Assembly (NCBI GenBank): GCA_002418205.1
Contig: DIDP01000075.1
Location: forward strand, 1 to 64,000
DNA: 64,000 nucleotides
Origin: Anaerolineales bacterium UBA5797
GTDB lineage: Bacteria; Chloroflexota; Anaerolineae; Anaerolineales; Villigracilaceae
Reading direction: 5' to 3'
How positions within the stretch are numbered: position 1 is the stretch's first letter; each line of letters starts with the position of its first letter. A program made the translations under genes and the position numbers. Below are positions 50,563-59,564 of this stretch, in pieces. Under the pieces are notes generated by a model. That model ran no database searches. It had not been told where the DNA came from and saw nothing but the letters and a program-made list of their open reading frames with translations.

Positions 50563-51156
50563 ATGGACTTCCTGCTTGATCCCAATGTTGCCTATCTCTT
50601 CTTGCTCGGGGGTGTGTTATTGGCGATGCTTGCGCTTGCCACACCGGGGACGGGGTTCTTCGAAGTTGGAGCGTTCTTCTGCATTGTGCTGGCTGGGTAC
50701 GCGATCTACAACCTGTCCTTCAACTGGTGGGCGTTGATCCTGATCGTGTTGAGCATCGTCCCGTTCATCTATTCCATACAGAGACCGAAGCGTGAGGTTT
50801 TTCTGGGCTTGTCCATTCTTCTGCTGGTGATCGGTTCGGTCTTCATGTTCCCGCGCACCAATGGACAGAGTGGTGTCAACCCGTTGGTTGCTGTCGTTGC
50901 CTCGGCATTCGTCTCGGGATTTTTGTGGATCGCAGTGGGCAAGTCCATTCAGGCTGCACATGCCAGACCTTCGCACGACTTGAACGGGCTTGTAGGTCAA
51001 ATCGGCGAAGCAAAGACGAAGATTCATGGGGAAGGGAGTGTGCAGGTGGCAGGCGAACTATGGTCTGCTCGCAGTGATAAAGCCATTCCTGTCGGAAGTT
51101 CGGTTCGTGTAGTTCGACGCGATGGGTTTATTTTGGTCGTCGAAAAGAGTGGTTAA
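50563..51156 (+). CDS. NfeD-family membrane protein
   Basis: A 197-residue short NfeD protein. Three to four hydrophobic segments (FLLGGVLLAMLALATPG; GFFEVGAFFCIVLAGYAIYN; others to about 140) lead to a C-terminal OB-fold-like domain (LNGLVGQIGEAKTKIHGEG; GSSVRVVRRDGFILVVEK). GGAGGAG just before ATG 50563 sets the start. It is 29 bases upstream of a slipin gene, the classic partner arrangement, so the two probably form a membrane complex. Confidence 0.88.
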   Translation: MDFLLDPNVAYLFLLGGVLLAMLALATPGTGFFEVGAFFCIVLAGYAIYNLSFNWWALILIVLSIVPFIYSIQRPKREVFLGLSILLLVIGSVFMFPRTNGQSGVNPLVAVVASAFVSGFLWIAVGKSIQAAHARPSHDLNGLVGQIGEAKTKIHGEGSVQVAGELWSARSDKAIPVGSSVRVVRRDGFILVVEKSG

Positions 51157-51185
51157 TACTCGATCATACAAAAAAGGAGATTGTT

Positions 51186-52097
51186 ATGGATCTGCTAGGA
51201 GTTGGTAGTGGTGCTGTTTGTTTTGTCGGTGCGATCCTTGTTCTTGGCTTCATCTTTTTAGCCAATGCCATCCGAATCGTGCCCGAATATCAGCGCCTGG
51301 TCGTGTTTCGGCTCGGCCGTAGCGTCGGCGCGAAAGGACCCGGTATCGTTCTTTTGATCCCGGTCATTGACCGTGCGGTAAAAGTGGACTTGCGCGAACA
51401 GGTGCGCGAGATCCCGCATCAGACCGCGATCACAAAGGATAACGCCGGTATCTCGGTGGACTTCATCTGGTACTACAAGGTGCTCGACCCGACCGAGTCT
51501 GTGCTTCAGGTAGGAAACTTTGAGGTTGCGGCACAGGGCATGGCGACCACGACCCTGCGCGCGGTCATCGGTGGGATCCCGCTGGATGATGTGCTTTCAG
51601 AGCGTGAACACATCAATACCATGCTGCGCACCCGTCTCGATGAAGTGACAGAGCGCTGGGGCGTCAAAGTGACCAACGTGGAGATCCGCGAGATCATCCC
51701 GCCGCGCGAGATCCAGGAGGCGATGAACCGCCAGATGTCGGCAGAACGCATCCGCCGCGCGGTCGTCACCGAATCCACCGGTACGCGCGAAGCTGCCATC
51801 AACGTGGCGCAGGGTGAAAAGCAGGCAGCCATTCTGCGTGCGGAAGGTTCGAAGCAGTCCGCCATTCTTGAGGCTGAAGGTCAGCAACAGGCGCAGGAAT
51901 TGAAGGCGCAGGGCTTTGCGAAAGCACTCGAACACATCTTTGCCGCGGCGAAATCCGTCGATCAAAAGACCATGACGCTGCAATACTTCGATACGCTCAA
52001 GTCGCTGGGCATGAGCCCGTCCACGAAGTACATCTTCCCGATGGAGTTCACGAGCCTGCTCGATAACTTCCTCGGCAAGGATGGCGGCAAGAAATAA
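51186..52097 (+). CDS. Slipin/stomatin-family SPFH protein
   Basis: A 303-residue stomatin-like protein. One N-terminal hydrophobic segment (about 7-28) is followed by the PHB domain: RIVPEYQRLVVFRLGRSVGA, GPGIVLLIPVIDRAVKVDLR, and the helical part with TRLDEVTERWGVKVTNVEIR. The coiled coil is rich in Ala, Glu and Gln (QGEKQAAILRAEGSKQSAI). The C-terminal region ends with PMEFTSLLDNFLG. It likely oligomerises at the membrane with the upstream NfeD. AAGGAG precedes the ATG. A strong terminator follows. Confidence 0.93.
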   Translation: MDLLGVGSGAVCFVGAILVLGFIFLANAIRIVPEYQRLVVFRLGRSVGAKGPGIVLLIPVIDRAVKVDLREQVREIPHQTAITKDNAGISVDFIWYYKVLDPTESVLQVGNFEVAAQGMATTTLRAVIGGIPLDDVLSEREHINTMLRTRLDEVTERWGVKVTNVEIREIIPPREIQEAMNRQMSAERIRRAVVTESTGTREAAINVAQGEKQAAILRAEGSKQSAILEAEGQQQAQELKAQGFAKALEHIFAAAKSVDQKTMTLQYFDTLKSLGMSPSTKYIFPMEFTSLLDNFLGKDGGKK

Positions 52098-52123
52098 CGG
52101 ATACCATCCAGATAGAAAGTCGA

Positions 52124-52164
52124 AGGTAGAGAGTGGAGGGCAACTTTCACTTTCTACCTTTTTT
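52124..52164 (+). terminator. Terminator after the slipin gene
   Basis: AGGTAGAGAGTG (52124-52135) pairs with CACTTTCTACCT (52148-52159) with one G-U pair, followed by a T-run. Confidence 0.85.
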
Positions 52165-52184
52165 ATTGATAGAATTTGACAGAT

Positions 52185-52646
52185 ATGGAAGTCCAGCCCG
52201 CGAACCTGCTCGATCTCAGCGCCTTGCGCCGCCTCGAACACGCCTGTTTCGAGAAGGATGCCTGGCCGCTCTTGGATTTAATTGCAGTGTTGACATGGCC
52301 CGAAGTGATCCGGCTGAAGGTTGTGGAGGAGGGGGAGATGATCGGATTCGTGGCGGCTGATCCGCGTCCTTCCCAACGAGCGGTCTGGATCGCCACCATC
52401 GGGGTGGATCCACGCTATCAGCGACGCGGCATTGGTCGCATGCTGCTGCGCACCGTCGAAGAGCAGGCAAGACTGCCGCGCATGAAATTGACCGTGAGAC
52501 TCTCCAATTACGGCGCGGTCTCGATGTACGAAAAAGAGGGGTATCGGACCATCGATGTCTGGCGACGGTATTACAACGACGGCGAAGATGGTCTGGTCAT
52601 GGAAAAGGTCCTGAATCGCAGAAAGGTTCCGGAGGGTGGGATATAA
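52185..52646 (+). CDS. GNAT acetyltransferase, RimI-like
   Basis: A 153-residue acetyltransferase similar to ribosomal-protein alanine acetyltransferases. DLSALRRLEHACFEKDAWPL is the N-terminal segment. IATIGVDPRYQRRGIGRMLL is the acetyl-CoA loop (Q/RxxGxG/A). RLSNYGAVSMYEKEGYRTI is motif B with the Tyr that acts as general acid. The protein substrate is unproven. ATG 52185 is preferred: a TAGAAT box ends nine bases before it. The rnd promoter lies inside its last codons. Confidence 0.82.
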   Translation: MEVQPANLLDLSALRRLEHACFEKDAWPLLDLIAVLTWPEVIRLKVVEEGEMIGFVAADPRPSQRAVWIATIGVDPRYQRRGIGRMLLRTVEEQARLPRMKLTVRLSNYGAVSMYEKEGYRTIDVWRRYYNDGEDGLVMEKVLNRRKVPEGGI

Positions 52647-52647
52647 T
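52642..52647 (+). promoter_or_regulatory. Putative leaderless -10 box for the RNase D gene
   Basis: TATAAT eight bases before ATG 52656, inside the end of the preceding acetyltransferase gene. Confidence 0.55.
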
Positions 52648-52655
52648 GTCCGCCT

Positions 52656-53783
52656 ATGACCGTTGATACACTTCCACCGCCAGTCTGCGTGGATAAGCAA
52701 AATACATACGAAAGAATGGTTGCCGATCTGGCCGCGCAGCCGCGAATCTCAGTCGATACAGAATCCAACAGCCTGCACGCCTACCGCGAGAAAGTCTGCC
52801 TGATCCAGTTTTCGACGCCGAAAAAGGATTATCTGCTCGATCCGCTGGCATTGACCGATCTGCGTTCGCTCGGTCCCATATTTTCCGATCCGAAGATCGA
52901 AAAGATTTTCCACGCCGCCGAATATGATCTGATCTGCCTTCAGCGCGATTTCGGATTCAAGTTTTCCAACCTGTTCGATACGATGCAGGCGTCGCGTATT
53001 TTGGGATATCAATATGTCGGGCTGGACAGAATCCTTTCAGAGAAGTTCGACGTGAAGGTGGACAAGCGCCATCAAAAAGCAAATTGGGGCGCGAGACCGT
53101 TGACTCCGGCGCAATTGGATTATGCCCGGCGCGATACACATTATCTGTTCGCCCTGCGCGATCTGCTCGAGCAGGAATTGCGCGAGCAGGAACGCTGGGA
53201 CATTGCCCGGGATGATTTCAGGTTGGCGTGTCAGGTGGATGTGCCGAAGGAAAAAATGAACGGCTCCTCGTGGAAGCGCTTCAATTTTCGCAAGGACGTT
53301 TCGCATCGCGAGTTGACCATCCTGAGCGAGTTGTGTGTCTGCCGGGACGCGATCGCAGAGAAGATGGACCGCCCCTCGTTCAAGGTAATCGACGACAACA
53401 TGCTGCTCGATATTGCACGCAACCTTCCGGAAAAGGATGTGGACCTTGCGGGGATCGGTCTGAGCCCGAAACAGATCCGCCTGTGGGGGGGCGAGATTTT
53501 GGCGGCTGTCCGGCGCGGAGCGGATACTCCGCTCGTGAAGCGGGAACAGCCCGAACGTCCGAATGATGCGATGCTCAGGCGGCTGGACAAGCTCAAGAAT
53601 TGGAGAAAGAAAGTTGCCGGGGAAATGAAGGTCGAGTCGGATATCGTCCTGCCGAAATTTTATTTGAACGAATTGGCGGAAAGTCCGCCTAAAACCATGG
53701 ACGAGTTGCAATCAATGATGCACGAATCCCCGCACCGTTTTGAACGGTTTGGGGACCAGATCTATCACTTGATCGGAGGCTGA
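52656..53783 (+). CDS. rnd: Ribonuclease D
   Basis: A 375-residue 3'-5' exoribonuclease for tRNA and small RNA maturation. The DEDDy nuclease domain (about 20-190) has SVDTESNSLHAY (first Asp-Glu), FHAAEYDLICLQRDF, FDTMQASRILGYQYVG and DYARRDTHYLFALRDLL with the Tyr and last Asp. An HRDC domain follows (about 205-285; LTILSELCVCRDAIAEKMD). The gene runs one base short of the nuclease gene at 53785, suggesting one RNA-processing operon. Confidence 0.92.
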   Translation: MTVDTLPPPVCVDKQNTYERMVADLAAQPRISVDTESNSLHAYREKVCLIQFSTPKKDYLLDPLALTDLRSLGPIFSDPKIEKIFHAAEYDLICLQRDFGFKFSNLFDTMQASRILGYQYVGLDRILSEKFDVKVDKRHQKANWGARPLTPAQLDYARRDTHYLFALRDLLEQELREQERWDIARDDFRLACQVDVPKEKMNGSSWKRFNFRKDVSHRELTILSELCVCRDAIAEKMDRPSFKVIDDNMLLDIARNLPEKDVDLAGIGLSPKQIRLWGGEILAAVRRGADTPLVKREQPERPNDAMLRRLDKLKNWRKKVAGEMKVESDIVLPKFYLNELAESPPKTMDELQSMMHESPHRFERFGDQIYHLIGG

Positions 53784-53784
53784 G

Positions 53785-55179
53785 ATGCGGATCCGTTTTC
53801 ACGGCGCGGCACAGACAGTGACGGGGAGTCAACATCTTCTGGAGGTCAACGGACATCGCCTCCTGCTGGACTGCGGGCTGTATCAGGGACGACGCGACGA
53901 AACCTACACCCGGAACCTGAATTTCGCCTACGACCCGCGCACGGTGGACGCGGTGATCCTGTCGCACGCGCACATCGATCATGCCGGGAACCTCCCGAAC
54001 CTCGTGAAGAATGGCTACGAAGGACCGATCTACGCCACGCGCGCTACCGTCGATCTTGCCACGATCATGATGGCAGACTCGGGACGCATTCAAGAATCGG
54101 ATGCGGAGTTCGTAAACAGGAAGCGATTGAGGAAAGGGGAACCGCCGATCGAACCGCTTTACACGGAGGTCGATGCGCAGCGCGCGGCTGACCTTCTGCG
54201 GGGCGTGGAATACAACCAGGAATTTGAAGTGGTGCCCGGCGTGGTGGCGCGTCTGGTGGAGGCGGGACATATCCTTGGCTCTGCCGCAGTTTCATTGGAG
54301 ATCGAAGAGCAGGGCAAAAAGACCCGGTTTTGGTTTTCGGGCGATATCGGGCGTTATAACCTGCCGTTGTTGCGCGATCCGATCCTGCCTGACAGCGTGG
54401 ACTACCTGTTGATGGAATCGACCTATGGCGACAAGGCGCATAATGATCCACAGCAAGCCTTCGACGAATTCCAGGAGGTTGTCGCGCGGACGATCAAGCG
54501 CGGCGGCAAAGTGATCATCCCGGCGTTTGCCGTGGGCCGCACGCAGGAACTTGTCTATAACCTGAACATCATGATGTTCGAACGGGATGTGCCGCCCGTG
54601 CCTGTGTTTGTGGACAGCCCGCTGGCTGTCAATGCTTCGGATATCTTCAGGAATCATCCCGAGGTCTTCGACGCGGAAACGCGTGAGTTTGTCATGGAGG
54701 CGCGTCATCCGGCTCTGGACTTCAAGATGCTGACCTACATCCGGTCAGTGGAGGAATCGAAAGCTTTGAACGAACGCAAAGATCCGATGGTGATCATCTC
54801 CGCTTCGGGCATGGCGGAGACGGGGAGAATTTTGCATCATCTCCGCAATAATATCGAAAGCCCGAAGAACACCGTTTGTATTGTCTCGTGGCAGGCTCCC
54901 TACACGCTGGGTCGCCGCCTTGCGGATCGCGAGAAGCAGGTCAAGATCTTCGGCGAGCCTTACACGGTCAGGGCTGAGGTTGCCACGATCGGCGGACTCT
55001 CCGGTCATGCGGGGCAGAACCTGCTACTGGATTATGCAACCAGAGTGAAGAATTCTGTGAAAAAAGTGTTCCTGGTGCACGGCGAAGAAAAGCCCGCTCT
55101 CACACTCACGGAAAAACTTAAAGAGAAGGGCATGCACGAGGTCTATTACCCTGAACTGCATTCGAGCGCGGAATTATAG
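53785..55179 (+). CDS. Metallo-beta-lactamase-fold beta-CASP RNase-like protein
   Basis: A 464-residue protein of the CPSF73/TTHA0252-like group. The MBL motif HxHxDH is LSHAHIDHAGNLPNL. Further ligands are the His in EAGHILGSAAVSLEI and the Asp in WFSGDIGRYNLPLL. The beta-CASP motifs are YLLMESTYGDKAH, PVFVDSPLAVNASDIF, ISASGMAETGRILHHL and the late GLSGHAGQ. LVHGEEKPALTLTEKL ends the domain. It should be an RNA endo- or exonuclease in the cytoplasm. GGAGG in the rnd tail precedes the ATG. Confidence 0.92.
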   Translation: MRIRFHGAAQTVTGSQHLLEVNGHRLLLDCGLYQGRRDETYTRNLNFAYDPRTVDAVILSHAHIDHAGNLPNLVKNGYEGPIYATRATVDLATIMMADSGRIQESDAEFVNRKRLRKGEPPIEPLYTEVDAQRAADLLRGVEYNQEFEVVPGVVARLVEAGHILGSAAVSLEIEEQGKKTRFWFSGDIGRYNLPLLRDPILPDSVDYLLMESTYGDKAHNDPQQAFDEFQEVVARTIKRGGKVIIPAFAVGRTQELVYNLNIMMFERDVPPVPVFVDSPLAVNASDIFRNHPEVFDAETREFVMEARHPALDFKMLTYIRSVEESKALNERKDPMVIISASGMAETGRILHHLRNNIESPKNTVCIVSWQAPYTLGRRLADREKQVKIFGEPYTVRAEVATIGGLSGHAGQNLLLDYATRVKNSVKKVFLVHGEEKPALTLTEKLKEKGMHEVYYPELHSSAEL

Positions 55180-55208
55180 GATATAATACCGCCCGCAAAT
55201 AAAATATT

Positions 55209-55298
55209 GGGAAGGTGCCAGAGTGGTTGAATGGGACGGTCTCGAAAACCGTTGTGGGCTCCGGTCCACCGAGGGTTCGAATCCCTCCCTTCCCGCCA
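55209..55298 (+). tRNA. tRNA-Ser (anticodon CGA)
   Basis: Acceptor arms GGGAAGG (55209-55215) and CCTTCCC (55288-55294) pair perfectly, with discriminator G and an encoded CCA. The anticodon loop reads CTCGAAA, giving CGA. A long variable arm (type II) and the T loop GGTTCGAATCC support serine. A terminator follows. Confidence 0.95.
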
Positions 55299-55305
55299 GA
55301 CAGTG

Positions 55306-55331
55306 AACGCGTCCGCAGGGGCGCGTTTTTG
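55306..55331 (+). terminator. Terminator after tRNA-Ser
   Basis: AACGCG (55306-55311) and CGCGTT (55322-55327) around a ten-base loop, then a T-run, eight bases past the tRNA end. Confidence 0.8.
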
Positions 55332-55364
55332 ATTCCACCGTGCGCCCTCGTGGAGAGGGTGATA

Positions 55365-55380
55365 TTCGAATCCCTCCCTT
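55365..55380 (+). repeat. Copy of the tRNA-Ser 3' end
   Basis: TTCGAATCCCTCCCTT repeats bases 55276-55291 of the tRNA exactly. It may be an attachment-site remnant or a tRNA fragment. The rest of 55332-55569 holds no gene I can support, only AT-rich sequence and AAGGAG for the gene at 55570. Confidence 0.6.
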
Positions 55381-55569
55381 TCATATCCCGGGATGTTTTG
55401 CCCATTGTATTTAAGTTCTGTATTCTCTATAATGATTTTGTGGAAGAAATGGTGTATGGAGTTTCGGGAGGGTATGTGAATAAATCTTATAGGATTTCTC
55501 GATTTAATTGCCCCCGGATGGTCTGATCAAAAGTATATTGCGCTTCGAATCTCACCAAGGAGAACTAAA

Positions 55570-55956
55570 ATGGCTGAGCAAACGAAAGTCGAAAGGAAGA
55601 TCGACCCTGAGAAAGTTGCGATGAACAAACGCTTCGAAACGGTCGGCTGGGGATTGTTCCTCGTTATGCTGGGTGGGTTCATGTTCATTCCGGACTCAAC
55701 AATCGAAAGAGGCTTTTGGTCCATCGGGATCGGCCTGATCTTCCTTGGATTGAATGCCGCGCGCTATATGAACGGCATCCGCATGAGTGGATTTACCACC
55801 TTCCTCGGGATCCTGTCCCTGATCGGCGGGATCATTCAGTTGTTGGGCTGGAGGTCCTTGGACGGAGCCTTTTTCCTGATCATCCTTGGCGCCTATCTCA
55901 TCCTGAAACCTTATTTCGATAAACGTCAACTCTTCGGCAAAGCTGAAGATAGCTAA
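55570..55956 (+). CDS. Small multi-pass membrane protein
   Basis: A 128-residue protein of unknown function. A charged N-terminus (EQTKVERKIDPEKVAMNKR) is followed by four hydrophobic segments at about 26-42, 48-65, 75-92 and 97-112 with short turns, then a charged tail. Small proteins of this shape often appear with polymer-forming or toast-rack domains, but none is here. AAGGAG eight bases before the ATG supports it. It lies between tRNA-Ser and the large STAND gene, which converges on it. Confidence 0.7.
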   Translation: MAEQTKVERKIDPEKVAMNKRFETVGWGLFLVMLGGFMFIPDSTIERGFWSIGIGLIFLGLNAARYMNGIRMSGFTTFLGILSLIGGIIQLLGWRSLDGAFFLIILGAYLILKPYFDKRQLFGKAEDS

Positions 55957-56018
55957 ACCGATGAAGCCGGGGATGTGATCCAAACCGGCCAGGCTGGTTG
56001 GGGCGGGTTCTTGTTGTT

Positions 56019-59000
56019 TCAGGGAACGGGAACAAGCCCGAAGTCCCTGACCCCCTGCGTGCGTGATATAAAGTTCACCTGTGCATCGAGCACCCAGTAA
56101 TTGCCGGGGAGCATGTTTGCAAATAAATATCTCCCATCGCTTCCGGTTGCTGTGGTAGCGACGATGCTCCCGTTTCCATATTTCAATGTGACGTTGAAAT
56201 TTGGGATGCCTTTTTCGCCATCCGGTGATCCGTTTTTATCTGTATCGTAGAACACCAGTCCGCCAATATTGACCAGATATGGCACGTAGAATCTTTGTCC
56301 GGCATAGATCCCTGTAGACGAACCCATGCAGTTGGCTTCCTGAAAGATCGATGGAGCCATATTGAACGCTGCACTGATCTGTGACAATGTGTTTCCTGTA
56401 CGCACGGTGTATGGGCGCCAGTTTGCCGGAGGTCCCGGGCAAATGAAAAGAATGACAGCGGATGCAGGAGGAGACTCTACGATGCCATCCTTGTAGGTTG
56501 TTGAAGCGACCGCCCTGTTTGTTATGGCTTTGGCATCAATGTCTGTCACTGTTGCGGAATATGTCGAGGTGCAGGTTTGTGATACATCAGGCGGAATAAT
56601 GATGCGGTCCACACCGCAGTTTACCTGTCCTGAAGCATTCCCATTGACGATGACAGGCTGATCTTTCCCCAAAGTCACATTACCGCGATTCGTAATCACA
56701 TATGTATAGTTGATTATTTCACCGGCGCGCCCAAAAGATGCGGGCGTGGCTGTGATTGCCACATCCAGCGCAGGTCGTTGGATGGCATTCACGACAGTGG
56801 TAGTCTCAGATGTAATCTCGCCAAAACTTGCGCTTGCATGGTTGGTCAATGAACCGTTATCGAGATCGTCCTGGGTAATGGTGTAAATGGATACGCAGGA
56901 CATATCACGTCCAGGCGCCAGGGTTTCGGGAAGCGTCAGGTCCATAACCGTGCAGGGATTACTTGAAATATCATTATTTATGATTGGCAGCGACTTAAGC
57001 GTAATGTTGCTTTTATTTACAAGGGTATGGGTAAACCTTATTATCTGTCCAACTATTTCATAGGATTCGGAATCGGCAGTTGTGGTTAAGTCCAATCCAT
57101 AAATCACTTTTGCACTTATGGTCGAACTTGCTGCGTTGGACGGGAGGCCTTCGATGACAGCCGTTGCCGTGTTTGTCACTGATCCGTTATCAAGGTCAGA
57201 TTGAGCGATGCTGTATACACCTGTGCATGTAAGTGTGTCGTTCGGGGGGAGATATCGGGCTTCGGGCGTGGCAGCAGTTGTCTGCCCACAGTCCACTTTT
57301 ACTTTGTCGTCGGTGACCACAATGGATCTTTGCAGAAAGGTGTTTCCCGTGTTGGTTATGGTATAGGTATACCTGATCTCCTGTCCGGGCTGATCGTAGC
57401 TGGTGGAGTCAGGGACGATTGACAACGCTATGGATGGCTTTCCCGGCTCAAGAACAGTTGTAGTCGAAATCCATTTTGATTTTTTATTCTCGGATGTCTG
57501 AACCCGGGCGCGGCTTGTCACTGAACCTCTTTCCAGATCCTCCGGGGTGATCTTGTAAATGGATTGGCAGGTGATCGTCTCGCTGGAATCGAGAAGGTCG
57601 TCGAAGTTCCCAAGGCTGGCAATCGTCGGGCAGTCGATCGAACCGATGGTGTCGCTTGTTACAGATATTAGGCCGGTCAGAAGCGGGATATCGTTTTTGT
57701 TCCGGACGGAATAGGTGTATGCGATGGCATCATTATCCGGATCGGTGTAAATCTGTCGCTCAGCCTGAACGGTTAATTCCAGTGGATTATTGAATATATC
57801 GTACAAACCGGCGCCGATGATGGCGATCAGCAGGAGACCGCCAAATAATATTGGGATCAACCATCCTGGATTTTCCAAATACCAGCCGCGAATCCTGTCA
57901 ACCCAGGAACGTTGAGTCACAATTGTGCTGTTTCCGCCGGACGGTTCCCTGGGCTCCTTCTCCGATTTATCGTTGGACGGAGGAAGGATCAGGTTCAGGT
58001 TGTGACGGGTATAAGCAGCGCCGTCACGGTCGCCAAGGGCATCGCGAACCCTCAATGCATGGACGAGGAGTTTTATGGCTTGAGGGATTCGCCCAACGCC
58101 AATTTCGCGCGATCCGAGCTGGTGTAACGCCCAGGCTTGGATCGCCTGGTCCTTTAAATTCTCGCCAGCCGCGAGCACCAGGTTTAGAACCGCCTCCCAT
58201 GCATCCCACAAGCCCTTGCCTGTCAGATATGGGTCAACAGCCTTCCCAAGCACAACGACATTGGACCAGCGACCTGTTTGCGCCGCCCATTGGATGAGAC
58301 CGAGGATATTGCCGAGTTCGTCGGTCATATATCCAAAATCACGGGCGCGGTTTGGCGCCTCGGTTGTGAGATGTTTCAACAATGACGCCCTGTAGTTCTT
58401 TATATCGTCTTTGCCAGGGTTCAGGATCTGTTTTATGGAATCGTGCATACGAAGGCGCGGACTGTTTGCCTGAAGCAATTCCACGGCCTCCAACGCTTCA
58501 CTGATCTGTTCGCCGCCTGCCATGCTTTCGAGCCATGAGCGATCCACGGATACGCCCGGAGCGGCCGCGACAGCCGCCAGCATTTCCCTCTCTTCCGGCA
58601 TGAGATGGGTGTAGATCAAGCCGAAGCTTCGTTCTATCGCTGATTGGATTTTGTTTTGTGAAGGCGGGCGGATTCCCTCCAGCCCGTTGACAGCGGCCTG
58701 CAGTGTCAGTCTTCCCTGACCAATAAATTTAGCTAACCTGGCGATTGCAAGAGGTGTTTCATCGAGCAGTGTACATATTTGGTCAACCAAAGGCAGGGAT
58801 GATGAATCTGATGCCATACCCGATGTTTCAAGAAATAATTGGATCGCGTCCTGATGCGCAAGCGGTGCCAGTTCGATCGGAAGATAGGTGTCGTCCCATG
58901 GGGCGGTTTTGCCTGTGACAATAAGCCCGCCTCTTGAGACCATATCAGGAAGTTTGTTTAACGAATCGGTTGGGAGATCGAAACCATCCAGGATGATCAA

Positions 59001-59540
59001 AGACTGTGTGTTTCCAAGGTGAACCTGTGCAGTCGAGTTTGAAACTTTGACGGGTGGGTTTGATTCGAAGAAAGCATCGAACAAATACTGGAGAATGTCC
59101 TGAAAGCCCAGGTTGCTATCTCCTCCGATTCCTTCGAGGTAAAGGACTCCGTCCGGCATGGACGCGGCTGCAGCGCCATGTGCAACTTTTTTTAGCAGGG
59201 TGGTTTTGCCCAGGCCGTCATGCCCGTGAAGCAGAACCGTATCTTTCTCCCTGATGTGCTGTTCCAGTTCCCCCTGTTCCTGTCCGCGCCCGACAAATCC
59301 GCGCGGGATGCGAGGTGGTTGTGGATTGACACTCCGTCTCTGGATGGAAGGAGGGGCTTCAAAATTAACAACAACCCCGTGTTCTGTATGGGATGTGAAG
59401 TTATATACCTGGTTGTTGTTCCCAATCACAATCGGTGCTTCGACATTGCCCCTTACGTCAATGTCTCCAACGCTGATGGCGCCGGGGTTTCCTGCTCCGG
59501 GGGATGGTCTCGCAGATGCAGGAATCGCAAACCTGCTCAT
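56019..59540 (-). CDS. STAND ATPase with one membrane helix and extracellular DUF11-like/LysM/SdrD-B-like domains
   Basis: A 1173-residue protein with an unusual order. Residues 20-45 carry a Gly/Ile/Asn motif (ISVGDIDVRGN, PIVIGNNNQV) shared with the next gene upstream. The STAND/NB-ARC ATPase has Walker A HGHDGLGKTT (105-114), Walker B LIILDGFD (181-188) and a helical arm to about 520. A single membrane helix lies at about 560-583 (WLIPILFGGLLLIAIIGAGL). Outside are four or so DUF11-like repeats, each with YTYxITNxGNxT and ending in 'DLDNGSVTN'-type phrases, then a LysM (YTVRTGNTLSQISAAFN) and an SdrD-B/Cna-B-like domain (GLVFYDTDKNGSPDGEKGI). The ATPase is inside and the wall-binding part outside. 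It is 24 bases from the upstream gene, so co-transcribed. Confidence 0.88.
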   Translation of the reverse strand: MSRFAIPASARPSPGAGNPGAISVGDIDVRGNVEAPIVIGNNNQVYNFTSHTEHGVVVNFEAPPSIQRRSVNPQPPRIPRGFVGRGQEQGELEQHIREKDTVLLHGHDGLGKTTLLKKVAHGAAAASMPDGVLYLEGIGGDSNLGFQDILQYLFDAFFESNPPVKVSNSTAQVHLGNTQSLIILDGFDLPTDSLNKLPDMVSRGGLIVTGKTAPWDDTYLPIELAPLAHQDAIQLFLETSGMASDSSSLPLVDQICTLLDETPLAIARLAKFIGQGRLTLQAAVNGLEGIRPPSQNKIQSAIERSFGLIYTHLMPEEREMLAAVAAAPGVSVDRSWLESMAGGEQISEALEAVELLQANSPRLRMHDSIKQILNPGKDDIKNYRASLLKHLTTEAPNRARDFGYMTDELGNILGLIQWAAQTGRWSNVVVLGKAVDPYLTGKGLWDAWEAVLNLVLAAGENLKDQAIQAWALHQLGSREIGVGRIPQAIKLLVHALRVRDALGDRDGAAYTRHNLNLILPPSNDKSEKEPREPSGGNSTIVTQRSWVDRIRGWYLENPGWLIPILFGGLLLIAIIGAGLYDIFNNPLELTVQAERQIYTDPDNDAIAYTYSVRNKNDIPLLTGLISVTSDTIGSIDCPTIASLGNFDDLLDSSETITCQSIYKITPEDLERGSVTSRARVQTSENKKSKWISTTTVLEPGKPSIALSIVPDSTSYDQPGQEIRYTYTITNTGNTFLQRSIVVTDDKVKVDCGQTTAATPEARYLPPNDTLTCTGVYSIAQSDLDNGSVTNTATAVIEGLPSNAASSTISAKVIYGLDLTTTADSESYEIVGQIIRFTHTLVNKSNITLKSLPIINNDISSNPCTVMDLTLPETLAPGRDMSCVSIYTITQDDLDNGSLTNHASASFGEITSETTTVVNAIQRPALDVAITATPASFGRAGEIINYTYVITNRGNVTLGKDQPVIVNGNASGQVNCGVDRIIIPPDVSQTCTSTYSATVTDIDAKAITNRAVASTTYKDGIVESPPASAVILFICPGPPANWRPYTVRTGNTLSQISAAFNMAPSIFQEANCMGSSTGIYAGQRFYVPYLVNIGGLVFYDTDKNGSPDGEKGIPNFNVTLKYGNGSIVATTATGSDGRYLFANMLPGNYWVLDAQVNFISRTQGVRDFGLVPVP

Positions 59541-59564
59541 ATGTTCAACTCGATTTCCCTGTAC

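Noticed and set aside
55332..55400. A second tRNA gene after tRNA-Ser
   Set aside because: Only the 16-base T-arm/acceptor piece is present; there is no matching acceptor, D arm or anticodon arm.
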